Below are positions 8,418-16,938 of a stretch of DNA of 64,000 nt, one piece after another. Source of the DNA: Methanobacterium sp. UBA279. Lineage in GTDB: Archaea; Methanobacteriota; Methanobacteria; Methanobacteriales; Methanobacteriaceae. Location: the NCBI GenBank assembly GCA_002502855.1, contig DAQK01000021.1, positions 1 through 64,000 of the forward strand. Direction: 5' to 3'. A program made the position numbers and the translations under genes. A model generated the notes under the pieces. It was given only the letters and a program-made list of their open reading frames with translations, was not told the DNA's origin and did no database searches. The stretch's first letter is position 1. Each line of letters begins with the position of its first letter.

Positions 8418-10292
8418 TCAAGATTTTACTGACACATAGTTGGGTAATCTGTTATTGTCGTCGTAGAAAGCTACTATCCTGGATAATACGGATATCAGTG
8501 ATTCGTAGCTGACCTTACCCAGTGAACTGGATGCATAGTTGGGTGCTCGGCCGTTGGTGTTGATGAAGTTTTGTATACTTTCTGCAATTTTTAGGTACTC
8601 TGATTTCAGAATGTTACCTGATTCAACGTTCTCTGTTGAATTTGTGGCTGAATCCACATCTTTTACTGTGATTGCCGTTGTAGAACCACTGTTTACTTGA
8701 ATTGTCCCTGTAGTTAGGAGATAAAGGAATTCTGACATTGTAACTTGTTCTCCTGAAATAGTCACATAGTTGGGTAACCTCTGGTTACTCTCTATAAACG
8801 ACTTCACACTAGAAGCTGCGCTACTTATTTGGTTTAATGTAACTGTTTGGGTGGTAGAGTTATCAGAGCTTGATGAACTATTGTTGGGGGCTACTGATAC
8901 GTAGTTGGGCAGTCTTTTGTTGGTGTTGTAGAAGTTCAGTATTTTGCTGAATGTGTTTATCAGTGATTCGTAGCTGACCTTACCCAGTGAACTGGATGCA
9001 TAGTTGGGTGCTCGGCCGTTGGTGTTGATGAAGTTTTGTATACTTTCTGCAATTTTTAGGTACTCTGATTTCAGAATGTTACCTGATTCAACGTTCTCTG
9101 TTGAATTTGTGGCTGAATCCACATCTTTTACTGTGATTGCCGTTGTAGAACCACTGTTTACTTGAATTGTCCCTGTAGTTAGGAGATAAAGGAATTCTGA
9201 CATTGTAACTTGTTCTCCTGAAATAGTCACATAGTTGGGTAACCTCTGGTTACTCTCTATAAACGACTTCACACTAGAAGCTGCGCTGGCTACCTGACTT
9301 ACACTTACCATGGTGGTTGTACTGCTTTCTGTGCTGACGTCAGCTGCCCAGGCAATGAGCTTGGCCAGTATGTCCGGGTACTGTGGTGAAAGTTCCAGAT
9401 GAGATCCGAGGAGTACTGACCTTCCTTCCCCGTAGTAGTCGCTGACTATGTCTGCGTAACCTTTGTAACCAGTTTTACTGTCGGCGTAGGTGGCTAGTAT
9501 TTTGGCTGTGCTGCTGGTGGTGTACATGGCCGCGCCATTGTAGTGATTTACGGTGATGGTACCGCTACGGCCTAATAGTTGTGTTCCTGCTGAGGTGAAC
9601 TGCATTGCTAAGCTCCCCACGTAATTCACGACTTTTGCGTTTACGTTGGGTGCTATTCCCCAACCATTGTATCTACCATCCACACTTGTCACAGCTGCAT
9701 AAGCACCAGCACATATTCCTATGTATCCTCCACCATTTGCAACAAAGCTCTTAATGGCACTTGCACTAATACTACCACTATTCAGGTAATAATAACCTCC
9801 ATCACCGCCGGGCATAATCAGTACATCATATCCTGATAAGATTGATGAGATGATTTTTGTGGTGGTGGTGTAAGTGAATTTCACACCTGATACTAGATTA
9901 TTGCTATTTGCGTTGCTTAAAATAGTTTTCAACCCGCTAACACAATTAGCACTGGCGTAAGCTCCGTTGTAGATCAGCACCTTGATGGTGGTTGTGCTTC
10001 CGGCTGCAGAACCAGCTGCAATTTGAGATTCATTGTTAGAACTACTGGTGTTTTTTGAACTGGTACTAGACTTAGAAGTCGTAGATGTAGTCCCTGTTGA
10101 ATTGGTGGTTGTAACTTTTTCAGTTGAATCCTCTGTCTTATTACTTGTGTCTGTGTTTACTTGTTGTGTTGTGGTTTGGACTTTGTCGGTGGCGTTGGTT
10201 TGATTTTGGCTTACTGCAGATACAGTATTTGCACTTAATGCCAGTGTTAATGCCAAAAATATTAACACTGCAAAAATCAATTTTCGTTTAAT
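8418..10292 (-). CDS. Secreted cell-wall protein: signal peptide, class I glutamine amidotransferase-like domain, pseudomurein-binding repeats
   Basis: Order of parts: hydrophobic signal peptide (KRKLIFAVLIFLALTLALS), a long Ser/Thr/Asn-rich linker, a domain resembling the biotin-protein-ligase N-terminal/GATase1-like fold (VLIMPGGDGGYYY and YIGICAGAY holding the nucleophile-type Cys), then two near-identical blocks of pseudomurein-binding repeats with the RLPNYV and RAPNYA signatures. It ends at a TGA that splits it from a peptidase-like domain. Start: an AUU at 10292 follows a strong GGAGG with 7-nt spacing and gives a clean signal peptide. The longer frame begins at 10364, but a TATA box at 10375-10382 would start transcription about 10352, below that codon. 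Extracytoplasmic, wall bound; probable autolysin or wall-remodelling protein. Confidence 0.8.
   Translation of the reverse strand: MKRKLIFAVLIFLALTLALSANTVSAVSQNQTNATDKVQTTTQQVNTDTSNKTEDSTEKVTTTNSTGTTSTTSKSSTSSKNTSSSNNESQIAAGSAAGSTTTIKVLIYNGAYASANCVSGLKTILSNANSNNLVSGVKFTYTTTTKIISSILSGYDVLIMPGGDGGYYYLNSGSISASAIKSFVANGGGYIGICAGAYAAVTSVDGRYNGWGIAPNVNAKVVNYVGSLAMQFTSAGTQLLGRSGTITVNHYNGAAMYTTSSTAKILATYADSKTGYKGYADIVSDYYGEGRSVLLGSHLELSPQYPDILAKLIAWAADVSTESSTTTMVSVSQVASAASSVKSFIESNQRLPNYVTISGEQVTMSEFLYLLTTGTIQVNSGSTTAITVKDVDSATNSTENVESGNILKSEYLKIAESIQNFINTNGRAPNYASSSLGKVSYESLINTFSKILNFYNTNKRLPNYVSVAPNNSSSSSDNSTTQTVTLNQISSAASSVKSFIESNQRLPNYVTISGEQVTMSEFLYLLTTGTIQVNSGSTTAITVKDVDSATNSTENVESGNILKSEYLKIAESIQNFINTNGRAPNYASSSLGKVSYESLISVLSRIVAFYDDNNRLPNYVSVKS
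8493..8822. repeat. 330-bp direct repeat, copy A
   Basis: Base-for-base identical by eye to 8958-9287, offset 465 bp (155 codons), so the reading frame is kept. It encodes most of one pseudomurein-binding block. Identity at all codon positions indicates a recent duplication or gene conversion, unless it is an assembly effect. Confidence 0.88.
8958..9287. repeat. 330-bp direct repeat, copy B
   Basis: Partner of 8493-8822. The two copies are separated by 135 bp that encode a divergent Ser/Asn-rich spacer and part of another repeat. Outside the borders the sequence diverges at once on both sides. Confidence 0.88.
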
Positions 10293-10374
10293 TTTACCGC
10301 CTCCATGTCCCAAGATGTTTAAAAGGTTTACATAAACCCCTTTCTTGGACGTGTACATGATCAATTAGGAATTC

Positions 10375-10382
10375 CTTATAAA
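10375..10382 (-). promoter_or_regulatory. TATA box for the cell-wall protein gene
   Basis: TTTATAAG on the minus strand. With the usual archaeal spacing of about 25 nt, transcription would begin near 10352, which is downstream of the first two possible start codons (10364, 10358) and supports the start at 10292. Confidence 0.5.
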
Positions 10383-11477
10383 TTTTACGGTTTTAATCCC
10401 AAAAATACACGTTCACTAAGCTTTTCTCTTTATTTAAAACATGTTTAAAAGCCTTTTTAATAATTCTATCTGAAAACTTTCGTTCAATTCCTTATTTTAA
10501 GAATTATGGTTCATTTAAAAGTTAAATACAAAAAATCCTCATATTTAGGCATTATATGCTACAAATCTCCTTCTTGGCTTCGCCCATCAATTAATTTCAT
10601 ATGGTGATTTTTACAAAAGTTTATTTAAACAATTTTAATTAGAATAAGAAAGAGTATTTAGCTTATAATTAAGTTTTAAACTCTTAAAAATAGTTTACAA
10701 ACTATCCGTAAACTTAAGTAATTTATGTGCTCTAAAATATTTCAAGCTGATGCCGGATTATAGAATGAGATAACATGCTATAAGATTATAACTATCAACT
10801 TTCAGATTTCATGTTTCCTGAGAGGGTTCTGTAAGGCATTTTTTTGTTTTATATCCGAGTGATATGGTGGCGCCTAATAGGTTTAGAGGCGTGTTTAGGT
10901 ACTGATTTCCATTTGAAACGCCTTTGGTTAAGATCAACGGAGATTTCATAAAAAAAAACACTAGGAGAAAGTCAAATTCCAAAAACTAAAAGACACATTT
11001 AACCTACCCTTCACGTGTATTTAAAGTTAAAAAAAACAAGAAAAGAAAGCTGAAAACTATACAACATGTTAAAAAGATATTACTCGAAAAATACAAAATT
11101 GGGAAGAATACAGACCCATACGTGGCAAAATCGAAGACTTTCTAAAATTATGCAAATGGGACTAAACATGAAAAAATACACACCAAAATCAGCAAAAAAA
11201 CTACCATACTAACCGTATTTCTAGCAGAACTCATCACAACACCAGGTTTACAACACAAAAACAGCCCTGAAAGCTTTCAGAGTCCTAAAAAACCTAAGAC
11301 CCTAAAGAATAAAGTGATTTGTGGGGCTCAAGCCTAAAAGCAAGTCATACTTGTTGGAAGGAGTAGAAAATGTTGGAGTTGAGCTCATTTTAAGGAACTA
11401 CTGGTAAGATTAAATTGACTGAATAATATGGAAATAATAAAAAAATAGAAATTTTAATGGATCCCAAAAAAAACGCT
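10383..11477. other. Gene-poor A+T-rich stretch of about 1.1 kb
   Basis: No convincing intact gene on either strand. The right part (about 11080-11310) holds a decayed transposase fragment listed separately. The rest is A/T-rich with T- and A-runs; a small G+C-richer patch with GGTGGCGCCTAATAGG lies near 10867-10884. Nothing else could be assigned. Confidence 0.6.
11080..11310 (+). pseudogene. Remnant of a transposase C-terminus
   Basis: Three short stretches in different plus-strand frames read consecutively as NWEEYRPIRGKIEDFLKLCK, GLNMKKYTPKSAKK and LTVFLAELITTPGLQHKNS. Together these resemble the end of DDE transposases common in Methanobacteriaceae (a basic IEDFxK block followed by a KYTxxSxxK block and a hydrophobic end). 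At least two frameshifts and several stops separate them. No terminal inverted repeats were recognised. The family assignment is from memory and uncertain. Confidence 0.4.
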
Positions 11478-13196
11478 CTATTTTATGACCATCAAAACAT
11501 CACCGGCATCAACGGTGTCTCCCTCATCAACGTAGATCTGTTCTACTGTCCCGGACTGTGAGGCGTAGACATCGTTTTCCATCTTCATGGCCTCCAGTAC
11601 GGCCACCACGTCGCCTTCGTTTACATGGTCTCCCCGGTTTACCTTAAGCTTCAGGATCATGCCTTGCATGGTGGTGTTCACCGCTCCCTCGACGTTGCCT
11701 CGGGGTACTTTGCCCTGGGTGGGTTCTATTTCCATGTAACCCACCGGTGTGATTTTGACATCGAAGACTTCCCCATCCACATCAACTGCGTACTCGGTGG
11801 GCAGTCCAGCGGGTTCTTCCCTACTTGAAGCTTCTTCTGGTGGTTTTAACTCTTCTTCCTCGATTTCACCACGGAGGAATTTCACTGCAACCTGGGGGTA
11901 CAGGGCGTAGGTTAACACGTCTTCTTCCTTTTTAACGATACCTTTTTCTTCTGCTTCCCTGCGGCACTGTTCCAGTTGAGGTTCCAGTAGATCGGCGGGC
12001 CTTACTGTTATCCGCTCTTCATCCCCTATGATCTTATGGGCCACTTCTTCATTGATGGGAGCGGGTGGTCTGCCGTAGAACCCTTTGATGTAATCTTTAA
12101 CTTCCTTGGTCACGTTCCCATATCTTTCACCGTTGAGGACGTTCATCACGGCCTGTATACCCACGATCTGGCTGGTTGGAGTTACCAGTGGAGGGTATCC
12201 CAGGTCTTTCCGTACCCGGGGGACCTCCTTAAGCACGTCTTCATAACGGTCCAGGGCGTTCTGGTTTTTAAGCTGTGATACGAAGTTTGAAAGCATACCA
12301 CCAGGTATCTGGTAGATTAAAACATCGGTATCTATCTTTTCAGATATGGGATCGATGAGACTGCTGTACTTCTTACGTATCTCCTCGAAATATTCTTTGA
12401 TCTCTTTTAGGAGCTTCAAATCCAGTCCAGTATCATAGGGAGTGTTTTGTAGCGCAGCCACTATACTCTCGGTTGGTGGCTGGGACGCTCCCCAGGAAAG
12501 GGGTGATATGGCAGTGTCCAGAAGGTCGACTCCCGCCTCACAGGCAGTGTAATAACTCATGGGAGTCATACCACTGGTACAGTGACAGTGTAAGTTAACC
12601 ATGAGATTGGTCTCTTCTTTAAGGGCCTTTATTAAGTCATAAGTATCATATGGGGATATCAGTCCGGCCATATCCTTCACAACCACCGAATCGCCCCCTA
12701 ATTCCTCTAACTTCTGTGCGAATTCCACAAAAGTTTCCAGAGTATGGTAGGGACTTACTGTATAGCTGATGGTAACCTGGACGTGTGCATCTTGTTCCTT
12801 AGCTACTTTTATGGCCATTTCCATGTTTCGGATGTCGTTCAGGGCATCAAATATCCGGAATACATCTATACCATTTTCATAGGATTTTTCCACGAATTTA
12901 CGGACTATATCGTCGGGGTAATGCTTGTACCCCACCAGGTTCTGGCCGCGGAGAAGCATCTGTAAGGGAGTCTTGGTCACTATCTCTTTAAGCTGCCTCA
13001 GGCGTTCCCAGGGGTCTTCGTTGAGATAGCGGATGCAGGTATCGAAGGTGGCACCGCCCCAGGACTCCAGGGAGAAATAACCCACTTTATCCATTTTCTC
13101 GGCTATGGGTAACATGTCTCTGGTTCGCATTCTGGTGGCCATCAGTGACTGGTGGGCATCCCGGAATGCAGTTTCAATGATTCTTATTTTTTTCAT
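11478..13196 (-). CDS. pycB: Pyruvate carboxylase subunit B
   Basis: The biotin-carrying carboxyltransferase subunit of the archaeal two-subunit pyruvate carboxylase, which makes oxaloacetate from pyruvate. The N-terminus is an HMGL-like TIM barrel (RIIETAFRDAHQSLMATRMR; metal-binding NLHCHCTSG), followed by the PYC/OADA conserved domain and a C-terminal biotinyl domain with EAMKMEN at 535-541 (biotin on K538). Length 572 is normal. pycA and biotin ligase are not in this window. A TATATATA element near 13285-13294 lies about 90 bp upstream. The product feeds the partial TCA steps encoded at 23.9-29 kb and 60.7-64 kb. Confidence 0.94.
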   Translation of the reverse strand: MKKIRIIETAFRDAHQSLMATRMRTRDMLPIAEKMDKVGYFSLESWGGATFDTCIRYLNEDPWERLRQLKEIVTKTPLQMLLRGQNLVGYKHYPDDIVRKFVEKSYENGIDVFRIFDALNDIRNMEMAIKVAKEQDAHVQVTISYTVSPYHTLETFVEFAQKLEELGGDSVVVKDMAGLISPYDTYDLIKALKEETNLMVNLHCHCTSGMTPMSYYTACEAGVDLLDTAISPLSWGASQPPTESIVAALQNTPYDTGLDLKLLKEIKEYFEEIRKKYSSLIDPISEKIDTDVLIYQIPGGMLSNFVSQLKNQNALDRYEDVLKEVPRVRKDLGYPPLVTPTSQIVGIQAVMNVLNGERYGNVTKEVKDYIKGFYGRPPAPINEEVAHKIIGDEERITVRPADLLEPQLEQCRREAEEKGIVKKEEDVLTYALYPQVAVKFLRGEIEEEELKPPEEASSREEPAGLPTEYAVDVDGEVFDVKITPVGYMEIEPTQGKVPRGNVEGAVNTTMQGMILKLKVNRGDHVNEGDVVAVLEAMKMENDVYASQSGTVEQIYVDEGDTVDAGDVLMVIK

Positions 13197-13379
13197 TGGT
13201 GACCCTCACTTGAAATCGATTCACTATTATACCTAATTACAAGTTGTATGAAAAAATTAGTTTCCTTATATACATAGTCGTAAGTTGCATATATATAATG
13301 TTCTGATTATGTGAAAAAATTGGTCTGAATTGCGCAAAAATAGCATGAAATTCACTATACCAAATATAGTAAATAGTGT

Positions 13380-14981
13380 TCAATCCATTACCTGGCACAC
13401 TATATAGTCCTGGTTTTCATATACCACCTTAACAAAATCAGGGAGAAGCTCCGGGAGACTCTCTGAGACGGGTTTGTTGAAATACACCAGGGGATAGAAC
13501 TCTGATTTGACATTGATGAGTTCTAGGGTTTCATTCTGGGAGTTAAAACTTAATCTCTTATCCAGCACCAGGTATCCTATCTTCGCTTCCTTCAGGGCCG
13601 ACTGGGACATGGCTTTATTGAAATCTTCGAAGCCATAGTGAATGGGCATACCGGACATGGTGGCCAGGAAGGTACCGGTGAAGAGGTTGTTGGTGAGTAT
13701 GGATTTGTTTTTATCCCCGTTGGTGTTGAACCAGTTTGCCAGGTCCACCATCGACTGTGAGGGAGGGGCGATGTCAAGTGTTTCGTACTCGTTTTTCACC
13801 TGGAAGGTGCCGAAGTCGGGGTTTTCCACGGTTAAAACTCCACTTAAAATGGCCAGGCTAAACACGGCAACCAGTAAACTTGCCCGGAACTTATCTGATG
13901 ATAAACGCTTACTGGCATTCAATCTTTCATAGATTTGGCTTAATCCAAAACCACCTATTATGGAGAGTGGTATGAGTAGATATACCAGTAATCGATAAGA
14001 TATGATGTTTATACCAAACATGTAGGCGATGCTTAAAAGGAACATCAACAGAATCCAGATGAGGATGAACAGGACCTTTTTAGATAATTTATCCAGTGTT
14101 TTTCTGCGTATTTCATTTAAAGAGAAGACTATCCCTATAACACTGAATATCAGTACCATGATGCCCAGGTTAAGGTATCCTTCCAGGCTTAAAGGCCGAT
14201 TATATGCTATGGAGGTGGCTATCCCCGTGGCAACCGAGATGCCCTCGTTTAAAAGGGAGTATAATACGTCCGGCTGGAATATCAGGAGATATAAAAATCC
14301 CACCACCACCAGGCAGGCCGGTATAAGTAGAAAGGCACCGTAGATCTTGAAGATACGAAGATTACGGTAGACTATTAATTCTACCAGGCTGAATATGGTT
14401 ATAATTAAAAATAAGATGAAACTGGCGGGTATATGGGTTGAGATAATAACAACAAACAGGATACCGGAGAAAATCGCGGATTTAAGCAGGTCTTCCCTGA
14501 TGGACTGGTAGTAAAGGTAGACCGATAGGGGGAGGAATATTAAGGCCAGGTTCTCAGGGATAGGTAGCATGATACGGCCTAAGAGGAAACTGGAAAGTAC
14601 TAAAAATCCCGCAGAGATACCGGCAATAGTTCCGTAGAATTTCCGGGCAATATAGCTCACTGAGGCGACTATAAGCATGGCTAGGATAGGTTGTAAGGCC
14701 CGTGCGATCTGGAAGTAGTCGACCTTGGTGATCAGGCCCAGGGCGGCAAGGAGGAAATGGAACAGGGGCGGGTATCCTATTTTCTGGCCGAATGGTGCAT
14801 TTAAGAGGGGATCAGTTAATATCAACCCGTATTTAGTGTAGACCATGGTGTACTGTACGTGGATGATGATATCCCAGCTCAGCGGCCACTGAAATTTCAG
14901 TGTGGGGATGAGGGCTATTAAAAAGGCGATTATGGCGGGTATGATCCATATATGCCACCTTTGCAGTTTTTCATGGTTCAT
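13380..14981 (-). CDS. Polytopic membrane protein, GT-C-like glycosyltransferase candidate
   Basis: A 533-residue protein with about 11-12 transmembrane helices and a short extracytoplasmic C-terminal domain. An acidic residue after the first helix (LSWDIIIHVQYT) and the overall plan resemble GT-C fold lipid-linked glycosyltransferases, but I cannot assign an exact family. The C-terminal region (DLANWFNTNGDKNKSILTNN) is what such enzymes often show as a soluble lobe. It is monocistronic, between pycB and a pseudogene. A role in surface glycosylation is inference. Confidence 0.6.
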   Translation of the reverse strand: MNHEKLQRWHIWIIPAIIAFLIALIPTLKFQWPLSWDIIIHVQYTMVYTKYGLILTDPLLNAPFGQKIGYPPLFHFLLAALGLITKVDYFQIARALQPILAMLIVASVSYIARKFYGTIAGISAGFLVLSSFLLGRIMLPIPENLALIFLPLSVYLYYQSIREDLLKSAIFSGILFVVIISTHIPASFILFLIITIFSLVELIVYRNLRIFKIYGAFLLIPACLVVVGFLYLLIFQPDVLYSLLNEGISVATGIATSIAYNRPLSLEGYLNLGIMVLIFSVIGIVFSLNEIRRKTLDKLSKKVLFILIWILLMFLLSIAYMFGINIISYRLLVYLLIPLSIIGGFGLSQIYERLNASKRLSSDKFRASLLVAVFSLAILSGVLTVENPDFGTFQVKNEYETLDIAPPSQSMVDLANWFNTNGDKNKSILTNNLFTGTFLATMSGMPIHYGFEDFNKAMSQSALKEAKIGYLVLDKRLSFNSQNETLELINVKSEFYPLVYFNKPVSESLPELLPDFVKVVYENQDYIVCQVMD

Positions 14982-15017
14982 TATATCACGTCTAAGTTAT
15001 GTAATCGTCACCAGTAC

Positions 15018-15107
15018 ATTAAGATTATGTATTGGTTTGTTGAATCCATTAAAATTATGCACTGGGTTCATTGAACACTATAGAAATTGTGGGTTCATTC
15101 TACCCGT
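15018..15107. repeat. Degenerate ~30-bp tandem repeat
   Basis: Three imperfect units with the pattern CATTAA(G/A)ATTATG(T/C)A(T/C)TGG then GGTTCATTGAA. The array ends where the truncated molybdopterin-oxidoreductase remnant begins, so it may mark the deletion or rearrangement point. Confidence 0.4.
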
Positions 15108-15206
15108 GAGATATTTCCTTTTCTATCTTATATTGTTCCATCAACTAAAAAAACTGTGATGTTTTACCACAAAAATTTGAACAGTTTTAGTTTGAAATGT
15201 TTATAT

Positions 15207-15863
15207 ACTGTCGTACCTCCACAGGGTGAGGCAAAATCTGAATTCGAAATATTCCAGCTTCTTTCTCTAAGATTAGGCCTGGGGGATGAAATGGCAGGCA
15301 CGCCCACCAAGTGGCTTAAGAAGATGGCTTCCCCCATCCTTGATAAGGGTGTAACCTTCGAAGAACTGCAGAATGGCCCGGTGGAGATGGTCCCTGCCCA
15401 TGAGATCCCCTACGCTGATAAATGTTTTAAGACAGAATCAGGCCTCTTCGAATTTATAACAGACTTTAAAGATGATAATCTCGAAGGAAGTGACGAAGGA
15501 GTAATAGATAAAAATTTCCCCTTGCATCTGCTTTTCACTTCCACTGATAAATGGGTGGGATCAGTTTTACCTGAATCAGAAATAAAAAACGGCTACCTGG
15601 AAGTTCAGGCACACCCGTTAACCCTTAAAGCAACTGGTGTAGCAGATGGTGAGGTGGCCCTCCTGGAATCTCTCTTTGGAAAGCTGGAAGTCAGGGTTCG
15701 TGGGAGTGAAGATGTGAGGTGCGACTTCATCTTAGCTTACAAGGGTGGGCTGATGAGGCATAATAAAAACATCAACGTATTAACCGGGGACATCCTCAGT
15801 GAGAAGGGAGAAGGCGCCCCTTATTACGATACCCGGGTTCGACTGAGGAATCTGAATAGTTAG
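15207..15863 (+). pseudogene. C-terminal fragment of a molybdopterin oxidoreductase
   Basis: About 218 residues from VPPQGEAKSEFEIFQLLSLR to the stop resemble the end of the catalytic subunit of molybdopterin oxidoreductases, including the MopB C-terminal cofactor-binding domain (EVQAHPLTLKATGVADGEVA). The N-terminal iron-sulfur and main cofactor domains, over 400 residues, are absent. The sequence upstream is A/T-rich with repeats and no related coding sequence. An upstream in-frame ATG (15087) only adds unrelated residues. Best read as a 5'-truncated pseudogene; whether formate dehydrogenase-like or another subfamily cannot be told. Confidence 0.75.
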
Positions 15864-15904
15864 GTTTTTATCTCCCTTTTTAGGTTTTATCTCCTTTTTT
15901 TTAA

Positions 15905-15985
15905 ATGAACTGTTCATGACTATAGTAAACTATATATGTGGGGTCATACTTACATAAAGTAAGTTATTAATAACTATATATATGG
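15905..15985 (+). promoter_or_regulatory. Promoter region of the caspase-like gene with two similar TATA blocks
   Basis: Two blocks, ACTATATATGTGGGG near 15929-15943 and ACTATATATATGGGGG near 15973-15988, each look like an archaeal TATA box followed by a G-run. The second contains a run of ten Gs. The pair looks like a duplicated promoter element; transcription from the second would begin close to the ATG at 16027. Confidence 0.4.
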
Positions 15986-16026
15986 GGGGGGGGGATTTGA
16001 AAGAATTTAAAAATGGTGAAAAGATT

Positions 16027-16839
16027 ATGGGTAAAAAAGCACTCTGTGTGGGTATAAATAACTTCAAAAACTATCCGGGCAGTTCATTGAATGGTTGTAT
16101 AAATGATGCGTATGATATGGAAGAAATACTGGTGCAGTACATGGGTTTTGAAGAAAAAAACGTGGTAAAACTCGTTGATAAAGAGGCGACCAAGTCGAAT
16201 ATAATGAAGAACCTCCAGGAAATGGTGGGAGGAGCTATGTCAGGTGAATATGATAGGCTGATATTTAGTATGTCCAGTCACGGTACCCAAATGCCGGATG
16301 TCAGTGGGGATGAGCCGGATGATTTTGATGAAGCCTTCTGTCCCTACGATCTGGATGTGAGAGGAGATGAATGGGATCCGGATCGGATAATATTGGATGA
16401 CGAACTCCATGACCTCTTCACCCAACTACCAGAAGATGTGTCACTGGAGGTCTATCTGGACACCTGCCACAGCGGGACTGGTTTAAGGGCCATGGAACCC
16501 CTCCATGACCGTGAGCCCAGATACATTCCTCCGCCTTCCGGGGAAGTCTTCCAGAAGGTTGGCAGTAGAGAATTTAGGCACCCTCCCCTATTAGGCAACC
16601 ACATACTATGGGCAGCCTGCCGGTCCGACCAGACCAGTGCCGATGCCTTTATAAGTGAAGAATGGCACGGGGCGTTCACCTACTACTTCTGCAGGGAGAT
16701 AAAAATCAGCGAAAACAAACTATCTAGGGATGAAGTTTTAAAAAATGTTGCTCGTGAGTTAGATGCCAATGGGTACAGTCAGATACCCCAGCTGGAGTGT
16801 GATGCCACCACCAGAGCAAAGAAATGTAATGAGTTTTAA
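16027..16839 (+). CDS. Caspase-like protease (metacaspase, peptidase C14 family)
   Basis: A 270-residue protein with the caspase p20-like core: ALCVGINNF at the start, LNGCINDAYDM, the catalytic His85 in SMSSHGTQ and catalytic Cys147 in YLDTCHSG. Acidic residues in DEPDDFDEAFCPYDLD match the loop typical of type I metacaspase-like enzymes, which cut after basic residues. No signal peptide and no extra effector domain, so it is probably cytoplasmic. Start: ATG at 16027 is preferred since GGTGA lies about 11 nt upstream; a start at 15982 would begin inside the G-run. No partner gene nearby; targets unknown. Confidence 0.85.
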   Translation: MGKKALCVGINNFKNYPGSSLNGCINDAYDMEEILVQYMGFEEKNVVKLVDKEATKSNIMKNLQEMVGGAMSGEYDRLIFSMSSHGTQMPDVSGDEPDDFDEAFCPYDLDVRGDEWDPDRIILDDELHDLFTQLPEDVSLEVYLDTCHSGTGLRAMEPLHDREPRYIPPPSGEVFQKVGSREFRHPPLLGNHILWAACRSDQTSADAFISEEWHGAFTYYFCREIKISENKLSRDEVLKNVARELDANGYSQIPQLECDATTRAKKCNEF

Positions 16840-16938
16840 CCTTCCCTCTTGTTCATCAAGTTATTAACGTTCCCTCTGGCTTTTCGCCGAGTTACTAACA
16901 TTCCTTCTTGTCTTCATCAAGTTATTAACGTTCCCTCT
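16836..16938. repeat. ~30-bp tandem repeat covering the 3' end of ino1
   Basis: Three to four imperfect units of the form TTATTAACGTTCCCTCT plus about 13 variable bases ending CATCAAG or GCCGAG. The rightmost unit contains the last codons and stop of ino1 (GKRER and TAA on the minus strand), so the array looks like copies of that gene's tail. It fills the gap between two convergent genes. Confidence 0.6.

Noticed and set aside
8418..8420. TGA as a selenocysteine codon
   Set aside because: Selenocysteine use in methanogens is known from Methanococcales and Methanopyrus, not Methanobacteriales; no SECIS-like element was seen.
15087..15206. Upstream extension of the molybdopterin-oxidoreductase remnant from an ATG at 15087
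   Set aside because: The added residues are encoded by A/T-rich repeats and do not resemble the family; only the part from about 15207 does.
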